From positions 1-64,000 of the forward strand of contig JBBPFI010000010.1 in the NCBI GenBank assembly GCA_037974965.1: a DNA stretch of 64,000 bases, written 5' to 3'. The translations under genes were made by a program, and so were the position numbers. The notes under the pieces are model-generated. The model saw only the letters and a list, made by a program, of their open reading frames with translations, had not been told where the DNA came from and did not search any database. This DNA comes from Dacryopinax spathularia. Its lineage: Eukaryota > Basidiomycota > Dacrymycetes > Dacrymycetales > Dacrymycetaceae. Positions 35,417-45,813 of this stretch are shown here, in pieces; the first letter of the stretch is position 1, and each line of letters starts with the position of its first letter.

Positions 35417-36843
35417 ATGTCCGCTCGATCGACCATGGCCTCAACACGGACTGAATCATGTCTCTCAAACTCCGCATCGGCCCAGACATTCCTGACCGAC
35501 CGCGACATTCCGAATCATAGCACCCGTACAGGAAGCATGCGCCTGCCGTACGACGTTCTTGCCCTCCTGCCCGCTCTGGCAACGAGCACAGGAGATCTAT
35601 GCTCGTGGGCTCAGGTGGACCGGTATATGCACGGGGTGGCATCGCAGTTGCTGTACCAATGCATCTGCTTGGACGGGGCATGGATGGATAAAGTGTGTCC
35701 CTTTCATTACATGCATGCAGCTGCCAGTACTCATATGTCCTGTCGCAGGTGATGCAGCAGTACCCCACACTCGTGAGCCGTACGAGCATTGGTTACCTCC
35801 TCCAGCCTTCGCTCGCCTCCCAGCTAGGACTTCGCACTCTGCTCCCCCTCAACACCCTCCTCACTCACCCTTCCCTCGCCAACCGCGTACACACCTTCCT
35901 CTGCGTCGTCCCTTCCCTCTGTGGTCCGGGCGTACCGGCATTCCTTGCCCTCCTCGCAGAGCTGCTTGAGCTCACCCCTCGACTCCGGAGCTTTGGCTGG
36001 AAATGCGAGGTCAGGATTACGGATGGGGTGATGCGTTGCTTGCCGTTGTTGAGGGAGTTGAGGGAGGTGGAGATACGCAGACCGAGCTGTCCGCTGGTGT
36101 ATGGGAGCTTCGGGCCGAGGCGGACGGCGGTCGACAAATGGGCTTGGGAGTATCTTGCTAGCTGGGTGCGTCGTCAGCCTTCCGTTTAAGCACAGCTGGG
36201 TATTAATACTTTAAGCAGACCGAAATCGGCACTGCGCCAGCTCTATCCACCCTCGAACACCTTCACCTCTCACTCCCGCAACCCTCGACCTGCAGCCTCT
36301 GGTTCACTTATCTCTCTGCGCTCTCCCTCCCCTCTCCACTCCGTTCGCTATACATCTCCTCACCAGGGATCGAAGATGACCCCTTGCCTTCTCACGCCCT
36401 GCTCGAGTTTGGGATGAGGCACGCGGCGACGCTCGAAGGACTGGGAACGGGGGCGGCGCAGATCGGAGCTGGCGCGCTCAGGGGTCTGCTGGAGGGTTGT
36501 AAGCGGCTGAAGTTGGTCGAGGTCCGTGGGTTGCTGAGCGAGGAAGGAGAGGGAGACGTGCTCTGGGCACTCGAGAAAGCCGGCCCATCGCTCGAACTGG
36601 TGATCGTCAAGGTGAGCTCCGCCCCGTTTCGCCTCACTTCCATCAATTTGCTCGCCACATTCGGCGCATATAGCTGACAAAAGCCCGCAGGAAGACTACT
36701 ACACCCGTAGCTCCGCTAACCCCTCGGCGTGGGAAGTGTCCGCTCCGGATTGGGAACGGTTCGAGCGGTTCAGGAAGGAGACGCGAATGCCGCGCTGGCG
36801 AGCGACGCGGCCAGGTTGGATACACGAGAACGGGCAGGACTGA
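35417..36843 (+). CDS. F-box/leucine-rich-repeat-like protein
   Basis: Exons 35417-35692, 35749-36165, 36219-36611 and 36691-36843 give 412 aa, all joins in phase. MRLPYDVLALLPALATSTGD near residue 41 resembles the start of an F-box (LPxDVL), and later parts read as irregular leucine-rich repeats (LLELTPRLRSFGWKCEVRI, LRELREVEIRRPS, LSTLEHLHLSLPQ, CKRLKLVEVRGLLSEE). The C-terminus is basic and Trp-rich. Many basidiomycetes carry large families of such proteins, presumed SCF ubiquitin-ligase adaptors; this role is inferred. The true start may be the ATG at 35537 rather than 35417. Confidence 0.72.
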
Positions 36844-39800
36844 AGGACGGCCGGCGAATGTCCTGGGAATCACAGGGCGGGTGGGACGGAGTGCGGCGGT
36901 GGAAGCATTTTGGCCTGGGCTGGAATGCGGCGACTGCGGCAGTGCGGCGATGGGACGATTCGGCCTCACTTTCCGGAAAATCACGGTTGATGTGCGGTTG
37001 ATGTGCGGCGACACATCGTATGGCTTGCTGCTCCGAGTTTGGACGACATGCCCCTATCCTCCGGAACTCAGGAATGCCGTGGGGATATCGAGGAGGGAAG
37101 TCGCTGGAAGGGAATTAGGGGGTGCGACATGAATCGTTGGGGAGGAATATTGCCGCTCGTTAGTATGTCCCAATATCCCCATTGTGTGTCTTCGATATCA
37201 CCGCATGTATAACTCCTGTTAGTAGGATATCTGCTCTCTCCGATTGTCAATCAATCGAATTGGCATCTACAGCATGCGCGGCACGCTGGCTGAAGCAGCA
37301 AGCGAGGCAAGCTCCGCCGACACGAAAGCTAAGGCCCGGAAATGGAGCGTACAGGCCAAGAATGGACAAAAGGCCCATGTTGCTGGTCTCCCTTTCGACG
37401 CGCTGGAAATTCGAAAGCCCGTCAAAGATGGAGCTTGATAATCGGATGTTAGAAGCACAAGAAATAAACTTCAGAAGCCGGCATTCTCCGGTTGCGGGGA
37501 GCGGAGCATCTGGCCGCGCTGGAACCGTTGCTGCCGGTTGGGTTTTCCCTTGCTGTGCGGTCAGCTGGTCAAAATCCGCTCTTCAGGGACAGAACAGAAG
37601 GCGGCGACGACTTCCATCGAACAGGTCAAGGGAAGAATGACGACATCATACGAATACTGTCAACCTTAATTCAGCTGTGCGACTTGAGCGACATCGACCA
37701 AACGACATTGGCTTTGCCTCTGGTCATGAAGCAAAGGCCAGAAAACTACAGTGTTCATGCATGATACGCATCGCTCCACCTGTTTCCCTCCATCGCACTT
37801 GGTGTATGACCAGCCAGTTCTCGGGACGACAGCAGTGTATTCTCGTCGTCAATATGGACCCTTTGTCTCACAGAAGCTGCTCTTGCGCTTCCGACATCAA
37901 GCGAAGGTAGGGGGGAGGCGATCTTGCCGGGTCTATTACGAACTCATATCAAACCATCGACTGACATCCATCCATCAATCCGCGGCGTACGATTGGTCTA
38001 TGATTGAGGGCTCAAGCTCAGCTGCAGTGAGTAGGCTCCATTACCGCGGTGACGTTTCTTGACTAGTGTGCCGTGCGCTTCTTCTTCTCGCGGATGCAGG
38101 GAAGCGATTGGACATACCCATCATCTGGTGTGCACGCACTGCGCCCCAGAGGCTGGTAGACACTGCATGGCAAGGCAACGTGCCATACACATGTCCGGCT
38201 GCTCACCCGAACAAGCGGACCTGCCGATGGGAATTCTGTATGGTGAGCGGCAAATACGATGGTACAATGTCCAGCTGACAGTTGTAATTTAGACTCGAGC
38301 TATTCAATTCTTCAGCTCCGTGCTCGGACTTTGCCGTCTTAGGCAATGTACATCTACTCCTATATGACTTTTGGGGGTTCTAGGTGCTGGGGGATTTTGA
38401 AGTCCGAGGGGACGGCCCTATACCGCAAGGGTCATGCGGGTTCCGGTGGAAGAATGGCCCATACCTGGAAGGATAAAAGGCCATCATCCCCCGCAGCCTT
38501 CCCCCATCCTCCTTCCTTCTCCCACTTCTCGTCCTGTCTCAGTCTAAGGTGAGAGCATACTGCTTGGAAATACAGATCAGCACTTATATTATTGCGCAGC
38601 CCGTTTCGGTCTTGTACATCGACACGAACATCTCCACTATCCTACCATTTACACTAGGATATCCTAACGCTGTGCACCGCTCATCCAACCTCGCTGTTCT
38701 CTGAGGAAGCTGCCTGACTCTTGCTGCTGCTGTCTTGGGTGAAGAGCTGTGCTGGGTTACAAAAATCTATTGCGAATTCAAACCAAGTCTTGGATCTCGC
38801 CGCAACATCCCTCTGTCCTCAAACAGCAGTCATGTAGGCCTTTCTTACACCCTAAGCTACCCATACTGACTGTACTCAGACTTTCGGCGGCCTCAGCGTA
38901 CGATTTCGCCAGCGATCAGCAATTTGCCAAATCCCGTCAACTTGCCGAAATAAATCAGCAGCCCGTATACGAAACATGCCTGCATATTGCACTCAGAGAT
39001 GCGGATATGCGAACCCAACGACATCAACACGTACGATCAGCAACGCGCCCTGCCAGAATCCTAAGGGCTGTACGGGCACCTATTCTGTCGATCTCCTGAT
39101 GATGGCCAACAATCGGCGGAAGCGCGGCAAGAAAGTGCTTTTCGCGGAGGATGAAGGGAAGGAGTTGATCGAGGATGTGAAGGGAAAGAAGGAGAGCAAG
39201 GCTAACGCGTGATGTGCTTAGGGCAGGGCACATCGTGAGTACACTTCTCTAAGCGTTCAAGTGATGTGGGCCTATCCGCTAACATGTAAGCAGTACAACT
39301 ATCTTCAACATCTTCACGTATTTCCCCACGATATCCCTTTTCCTTTTACTCACAACTTTCCGCAACCCATCAGTCCCTCCCCTCACATCGGAGGATGTTG
39401 TCCAACTGCTGTTGTATATTCTTACTAATAGCTTTTTTTTTTTCTGACTCGACTCCTCCCAACTTTTCTGCGATAGTTTCTGCCAATTCCAATTTGTTTC
39501 AGCTTGTAAACCCGTTATCTTCTCCTACAGAATCCTCTTCCATTACCACTTCATTTCTCCCACCTCGGCAGAAATGCAACGCCCTAAGTGTTTTCATTTG
39601 TATTCGTTGACGAAAGCACTGAGTCAGTTGAATTGCATATGCGTATCAGCTGGCCTTAGCAACGCGTGTGTATACACGCGTCCGAAATGGCCTCTACAAT
39701 ACGCGTCCCAGTGGCTATGTCACATAAGAAGAAGCCGTCAAAGCCAAGGGAAGGCCAAGGCGGGCAGAGCCAGAAGGTGTTGCGCGAATCTCAACGGTGT

Positions 39801-39941
39801 CAACGGACCATGTCCTTCTGTCTCCGGTATACCCGAAACGATTTCGACTCTATTATTCATTTACTTGATACAAATCTGTCCAAATCATTCGGACAAAACG
39901 ACTCCATCACCACGGAACCGTCTCACGAACAAGCCCAGTCT
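36844..39941. other. Gene-poor region
   Basis: 3.1 kb between the F-box-like gene and reductase 3. Several frames of 60-150 codons exist on both strands without motifs or plausible splice chains. The best candidate is the small frame at 38976-39212, listed separately. A frame at 37244-37438 has a balanced composition but no partner exons. Nothing mobile is recognised. Confidence 0.4.
38976..39212 (+). CDS. Possible small Cys/Lys-rich protein
   Basis: A 78-codon frame from ATG to TGA. The first half holds four cysteines (CTQRC, then APCQNPKGC) and the second half is strongly charged (MANNRRKRGKKVLFAEDEGK, ending KKESKANA). The sharp change from Cys-rich to Lys/Glu-rich is not what random sequence usually gives. 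There are no relatives I recognise, and no upstream exon could be joined convincingly. It may be the last exon of a longer gene or not coding. Confidence 0.25.
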   Translation: MPAYCTQRCGYANPTTSTRTISNAPCQNPKGCTGTYSVDLLMMANNRRKRGKKVLFAEDEGKELIEDVKGKKESKANA

Positions 39942-41090
39942 TTAGGCAACCTTGACGACCGCCTTGCCTAAATTATCGCCCTTCAGCACCTTGACAAGCG
40001 CCTCGGGCGCGTGCTCCAGTCCCTCCGTCACGTCCTCCAGGTACTTGATCTTCCCCTCTGCGATGAGCTTGGGCACGGTCGCGTAGAACTCGTCAGCGTA
40101 TTTCGACTCGTACGAGTTCACGTAGAGGCCTTGCATCTTGACTTCTTTGTAGATCATATAATACGTGTTCTGCAGGGAAGCGCAAGTCAGCATCACGTTC
40201 TCGAGCGGACACGCGGAAGAGGAGGGGACATACCTTGATACCGTACTGCTCGTCCTTGCTCTTGGCGTTATAGACCGTAATATGTCCACAAATGACGATC
40301 CGCCCCTTCGGCCTAATCGCCTCCAGCGCCGCATCAAGCGTCTCCCCACCGACATTATCCCAATAAATATCGATCCCGCCAAACTTCTTCAGCTCCTCCT
40401 CCGTGCTGCTCTTCTTATAGTTGAACGCATGATCGATCCCGAGCGTCTCTTTGAGGAACTTGACCTTCTCGTCGCTCCCCGCCGAACCGATGACGCGCAA
40501 GCCCCAGGCTTTGCATAGCTGGCAGACGAGCTGGCCGACAGGGCCAGCCGCGGTGGAGACGAAGATGCTCTCGCCGGCTTTGGGCTCGGCGATGGCGCGC
40601 AGACCGTAGTATGCTGTCTTGCCCGGCATGCCTGCTACACCGAGGTAGACGGAAAGAGGCAGGTTCTCCTCGTTCTTCAGTATCCGGGGTGGGAACTCCT
40701 TGACTGCCTGCGCGGAATGGATGATGTATGCCTGGAACTCTGCAACTCTTCGTCAGCCCGAAGATCCTCTCCAATCGAATGACGGGAGTACGTACTGAAC
40801 ATCCCATAGATGATATCTCCCTTCTTATACCCCTCCAGCTCGCTCCTCACAACCTCGCCAATCCCGAACCCCTCAAACAAGCTCCCCGGCGTCCAGCCCC
40901 CCTCCTTCATCCGATTACGCATATATGGATCCACGCTCAGGTAGAGCGTCTTCGTCAGGAAGCCGCCATTCAGGGGCACGGTATCGGGGTCGATCGTTTC
41001 AGAGGTGTCGTATTTGAAATCGCGGTTGATGTCGGGGTACCCGACGGGGTGGTTGGCGAAGATGAGCTTTGGGTTGGGGACGGGTGCCAT
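39942..41090 (-). CDS. NAD(P)H alkenal/one reductase-like MDR protein 3
   Basis: Three exons from ATG 41090 (MAPVPNPKLIFANHPVGYPD) to stop 39942. All family motifs are canonical: LYLSVDPYMRNRM, GVAGMPGKTAYYGL, STAAGPVGQLVCQLCKAWG, IDHAFNYKK, IDIYWDNVGGETLDAAL, IVICGHITVYN. Exon structure and sequence are very close to reductase 1, 15 kb away on the same strand; the C-terminal 30 residues are nearly identical (EDVTEGLEHAPEALVKVLKG here). It is probably the functional parent type. A minus-strand TATATAAC lies at 41202-41209, about 110 bp upstream. Confidence 0.92.
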
Positions 41091-41681
41091 AAGTGGTAGT
41101 GATGCTGCGGTTTGTTTCTGGGTGGTCTTTCTGGGTGGATGAGCTACGAAACGGGTGGGATTGCTAGATATGCCCTGGGTATTGCCAGAGACGAAGGTGG
41201 GTTATATACAGGAAGACAGCCCTTCGCTGGAAATTACTAGAGCAGCAGACCTGCCACCAAAGCCCTTCGCCAGCGAGTGACCGGAATAGCTCACAGAGCT
41301 TACATAGCCGGAAACTGGCCATCACATGAATCAATCCGCCGAGATTCCCCTCTCGGCAATAACTGACGTCCCACCTGTCAAAGTTTAGTGCGAAGTGGAT
41401 TTTGGTCCGAGGTGCGGGGGGACGACCCAAGAACGCGAACATGGAAACATGTGCGTATGACGTGATCCATCAGGGTCCTGGATTGGGCGCTTCCGGTTTC
41501 CCACGTAGCAATCTGCTGACAAAGACAGCATGAGCTCGTTTGACGGAGCGAACACTGAGCGGTTATGGCCGAATGAATGAATGACTGTACATCAAAATCC
41601 ATTGACAGCTCGTATGTATTGTACAATCCCCTATGACCAATGCAGTACATGTCGCTCTAAATCCCAATGAACACGGACTTA
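41091..41681. other. Intergenic spacer
   Basis: 591 bp; holds the TATA-like word for reductase 3 at 41202-41209 and a short GAATGAATGAATG run at 41571-41583. Confidence 0.45.
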
Positions 41682-43109
41682 CTACGGATATGCCAGGACC
41701 CGTCGTTGAGGTGTTCGACCCTGCTCCGGCCCATCTCCGCAGGAAGTGTCGCACAGGCTGTGTATGCTCATCATTTGTCTAGCGGTGGGCGAAATCAGTC
41801 TGGTTCGTGTCCCATCGCTAGTCCCGTAGCTCGTCCCGTCGTGTGGGCCAGTATGGTTAACCGTCACTAGTGTAGCTGGATTTGTATGCCGCAACGCTGC
41901 AGTTGTCGACGTCGTACCGGGTGGACAGCCGCATCCCGTACAAGTCGTGCAAAACTCAGGACAGGTCTGGACGGAATAGACCGCCGTAGCAGGCGAATGT
42001 TCTGCACAACCAGGACAGACGCAGGACCAGCCGCATGCGCAGCGGGCTATTCCTACTGGTCGAAGGAGGATGATGGGCTGAGGCTGAGGAAGAGGTCGCG
42101 CGACTGGCGGAGGGGAAGACCAAGGGAAGGAATGGATTGAGGGGAGTGTTATTCTTGCTGGCTGGCAGGGTGCAGGAGGAGGAGAAATCGGTATCGTCGG
42201 TGAACGGGAGGGTCGAGAGGGAGTGCTCGCACTGCGTTCTTCTATCTCAGGCTTGATCGCTGCGTTGGTCGACGTTGTCGGTCCGACAGGTGAGGGTACT
42301 ACCGGCGACGCTGAATCCGAGATAGTGTGTCCAGCAGCGTGTTGGGAGCCGGCCGCATGCTCCCGACACGAACATCCAGGTCCGCAGCAGAAATCGACCA
42401 CTTCCGCAGGTTCGTCCTCTGCTCCGTCTGCGCTGGAAGGAGGATCTTCGCTCTCCGGAGACCAGTGAGCTCGCTGTGGTTCTGGAGCCACTTCTGGCGA
42501 GATCTCCGGTTCGGGCGAAGGACTAACGAGTCTCGGTTTTTTTCCGGCACGAGAGCTGGAAGGTGCGTGTGATCCGCAGGTACAGTCCTCGCCACATGCA
42601 CACGGATTGCGCACGCGTTTGGCTGCATATATGCGGCGTTAGTTCCTCTCAGAACACAATAGAGGTGAGAGAGGGTCTTACGTCTCCTCTCTATGGGATA
42701 AGCCGCCCAAACGCTCTTTCCCCGCTCAACATCCTCCAACCCCTTGACGAACATCCTCACTTCTCCCTCCTCTCCTCTATTCCCTTCCTCCGAATCAGGC
42801 TTAAGACAATCACACCGCACATGATATCGGTTCCTGATCCGTCTGTTCCTACAGTCTGGGCACTGCGTCTGTGGTCGACCCTTGCGCTTGACTTCGTAGA
42901 GTGCCCGGGTCGGGTGGGCGCAGGAGGCAGCTCGGTGGCCTTTGATGCAGCTTGCACTGTTTGCGTGTAGAAATGAGCGGCGTTAGCCGCTGGTAGCCGA
43001 TGGAATGTAGAAAGCAGGGACTGACCAGGCGTATTTCTTGTCCCCGACGACAACCTATGATGATGTACCTTAGTCTGATACTCACAGTGCGGAGATATGA
43101 CCTCACCAT
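41682..43109 (-). CDS. Copper-fist transcription factor 1
   Basis: Four coding exons give 415 aa: ATG only (43109-43107), 43054-43026 (29 nt), 42956-42682 and 42622-41682. The spliced N-terminus reads MVVVGDKKYACASCIKGHRA, then CAHPTRALYEVKRKGRPQTQ and CPDCRNRRIRNRYHVRCDC: the copper-fist zinc module with its KGRP minor-groove word. Downstream are Cys clusters CACGEDCTCG, CCGPGCSC and a longer block CACGWSCVCPGCAEH followed by CPEFCTTCTGCGC, candidate Cu(I)-binding sites. The family (yeast Ace1/Mac1, Schizosaccharomyces and Cryptococcus Cuf1) switches copper uptake, detoxification and SOD genes. The gene is divergent from the Mn-SOD. The middle is Ser/Pro-rich. Exons after 41900 could be mis-joined, since the last 45 codons have no family match. 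Confidence 0.88.
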
Positions 43110-44954
43110 CTCCAGCACAAGCGATGGTCAAGAGCGAAAAGGTAAGACAATCGCCTCTCGTCCCTCCTACGTGTGAGCTGGTGGGTGTACCGTACAATCC
43201 CCAAATATCCCACGCCAATAATGGGCGGCGTACTGTCGCCGATGGATTGCTTCCGCTCAATTGGAGAAGGATGCGGGTGCCGCGCGGACTGACTGGGACG
43301 GTCCTCCGACTGTCCGTTGGGTGCGGGCACGAGGCTGAGGTCGGATTTGGGGGCGGGAGGGGTGCTGGGTTGTGAGAGCGGGTGCTGCGGGTTGGAGGAA
43401 GCTGGGATTGGGGGAGATGGTGGAAATTGCTGCGGTTTTTGGGAGAGTGGAGATGCCAGCGAGAGGTTGACAGTGGAGATTGTCGTTGTGCTGGCAGGCA
43501 GAGGAGCCAATCAAGGTCGAGGTGCAGCTCTAGACCATGGGAGAGGCGGACAAATGTGTGGTCCAGCGGAGATGATGCCATAGATGCGCTATCGAAAGCG
43601 GGACAGTAGCAGCCGTGTGCAGCAGATGAACACCGAAAGAATCATTGTACAATGGCCTCGGCTTCGTGCCGGGATCTCAGACAGACGGCGGGAATAGCAC
43701 GTAGCAGGATGTTGTGCTTGAGCTGATCATACTGCTATCACAGCACAGCGAAGAACGCAGAGTGAGCCAGCGCTCGTCAGCCTAGAACAGCACAGCCAGA
43801 TGATCCAGATGGCAAGGTTGCCACCTCTCATGCACAATATGTGCGAAGTCTGCGGATCTGACCCACAGCGATATCCTGTTAGACGGCAATACGCAGTCCG
43901 CACCATGATCACGCTAAGCTGAAGGCAAAAGGGAACGTCATCAGAATGTGGGCCGTTTGTAGTAGCATTTCATCCTTTCAACCAAAGTGAACAAGCACAC
44001 CAAGACCAGACGGCGACAAAGAAAGCCGTTCCAAGTAAAGTCAGCAACAGATCAAGCAAGTTCAAACACAAAGTGCCATTACTTAGACCACCCCTCTCAG
44101 GCAAGATTATATACCAGGTGCCTGCCCTCAAAACATGACGACGCCTCATCCAGCATCAGCACCTTCCACAAAATAGCGCATTGCACCCGTCCCCCCTCTC
44201 ACGCGATGGGCGATGCGGCATTTTTGCCACGGGTGACGTGTTGCCCGATTTGGTCGCGCGTCCGCTGTTTTGGGCGATCGAAGTGGACGCGTTTTGTTGG
44301 GTGTCTGGACGGCTTTGTTTGCTCCTCTGTCGTTGTTAGATCTTGATCTCTTGATATCAATGTCCCTTGGCTTACCTTGTTTTGCTCCTCAATGGCTAGT
44401 GCATTCCACACAGGAGATCAATGTGCAGGCTTCTGTTTGGCTGTTTACTGTTGTCAGCTAGGCGACACTCGCTGACACTGTCAACGTGCTCAAAATCGTA
44501 TTGCTTTATTCACTCGAGCGATTGTATTGGAGCAGGAAGGGGAGAAAGCTGAGCTTGCTGCTCTCCTTTGTCTTGCTATCCGATATCGGCTCTCGAGCGC
44601 TGGCGGAATCGGCTTGACGTGTTGTGGCTTCCCCTTCTCGGGTTGGCATTCTGCCCAGATGGGCGTACCGGCCGAACGAAAGTGCTTGCTATGATTGCCC
44701 GCAGCCACTATTACGACAATGACCCTCCAACTTGCTGTTCAACATAGCCAACCTGAAGACGCAATACCGAAGCTCCGAGGCATGAACCATTGCTCCCGCC
44801 CAGATGCGCACCGAGCGACTGGGCGGGTACCGCAGAGGTCCACCTCCGCACTCTGGATCTACCCCTCCAAACACAATCGCTCTCTACTCTCACTACTGTG
44901 CTCCAGCATAGCAGGCTCTATTGACAACCTCTACGTCTACCCATTCAGCGGACC
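43110..44954. promoter_or_regulatory. Shared region between copper-fist 1 and Mn-SOD
   Basis: 1.85 kb between two divergent genes, with no supported gene inside. It holds two identical TTTGCTCCTC words at 44318-44327 and 44381-44390. A long G-rich open frame at 43317-43583 on the plus strand looks like composition bias. Confidence 0.5.
44318..44390 (+). promoter_or_regulatory. Paired TTTGCTC words, possible copper-fist sites
   Basis: TTTGCTCCTC occurs twice, 63 bp apart in the same orientation, 565-640 bp upstream of the Mn-SOD ATG. Yeast Mac1 binds TTTGC(T/G)C(A/G) and needs two copies, so the first seven bases match the core and the eighth does not. Binding by the local copper-fist proteins is inference. 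Confidence 0.35.
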
Positions 44955-45813
44955 ATGGCCAAGTACACCCTTCCCGACCTGCCCTACGCGTACGATGCGC
45001 TCGAGCCGTATATCTCGAGGGAGATCATGACTCTGCACCATAAGAACCATCATCAGACGTATGTCAACAACCTCAATGCGGCTGAAGCAAGCCTTGCCAG
45101 CCTGGCGGCGGACGACATTAAGGAGAAGCTCAAGCTGCAGGCTGCGTTGAGGTTCAATGGCGGGGGTCTGTCCTGCTTCTGCACGGTCGGGGTATCGGCT
45201 TATCTCGCGCGGTAGGGCACATCAACCACTCGCTGTTCTGGAAGAACCTGGCTCCCGCTAGTTCGCCGGCCGCACAACTTAAGGCTGGCCCCCTCAAGGA
45301 CGCAATCGAGCGTGACTTTGGATCCCTCGAGGCGATGATTAAGGAGACCAACACGGCTACGGCTGCACTTCAAGGTTCCGGCTGGGGCTGGCTCGTACGT
45401 CCATTCTCGGCCATCCGAGTACGTCTATTGACATGGCATGCACAGGGACTCAACCCGAAGACCAAGAAGCTTGAGGTCGTCACTACTCCGAACCAGGACC
45501 CGCTGCTGAGTACGCGGGCTCTCCCTGGGCTAGAGTCTTCCTAACCTGTCTTCTGGCTTCCTAGCCCACACTGTCATCATCGGCATCGACATCTGGGAAC
45601 ACGTAAGCAAATTCATGTCATGTCTTCCTACTCTCACTGATAACGTTTGACAGGCGTACTACCTCCGATACCAGAACGTCAAGGGCAACGTGTGTTCTTC
45701 CCCTCCCTTCCTTTGGCGTCCCCGTCTGACGTGGAGTACGACAGTATCTCGACGCCATCTGGCACGTCATGAACTTCGAAGAAGCCGAAGCTCGTTACAA
45801 GGCTGCTATTTGA
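44955..45813 (+). CDS. Manganese superoxide dismutase, leaderless (cytosolic type)
   Basis: Exons start at 44955-45165, 45216-45394 and 45446, with two short exons after. The product, about 200 aa, begins directly with [20 protein letters not shown] and so lacks a mitochondrial presequence. Metal ligands are His in [14 protein letters not shown], His in [11 protein letters not shown], and Asp/His in [16 protein letters not shown]; the Mn/Fe-family C-terminus is [23 protein letters not shown] is also typical. It turns superoxide into hydrogen peroxide and oxygen. Candida Sod3 is a comparable cytosolic Mn enzyme that replaces Cu/Zn-SOD when copper is low. Intron 1 has an unusual GTCTGT donor. 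Flanked by copper-fist genes on both sides. Confidence 0.95.
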
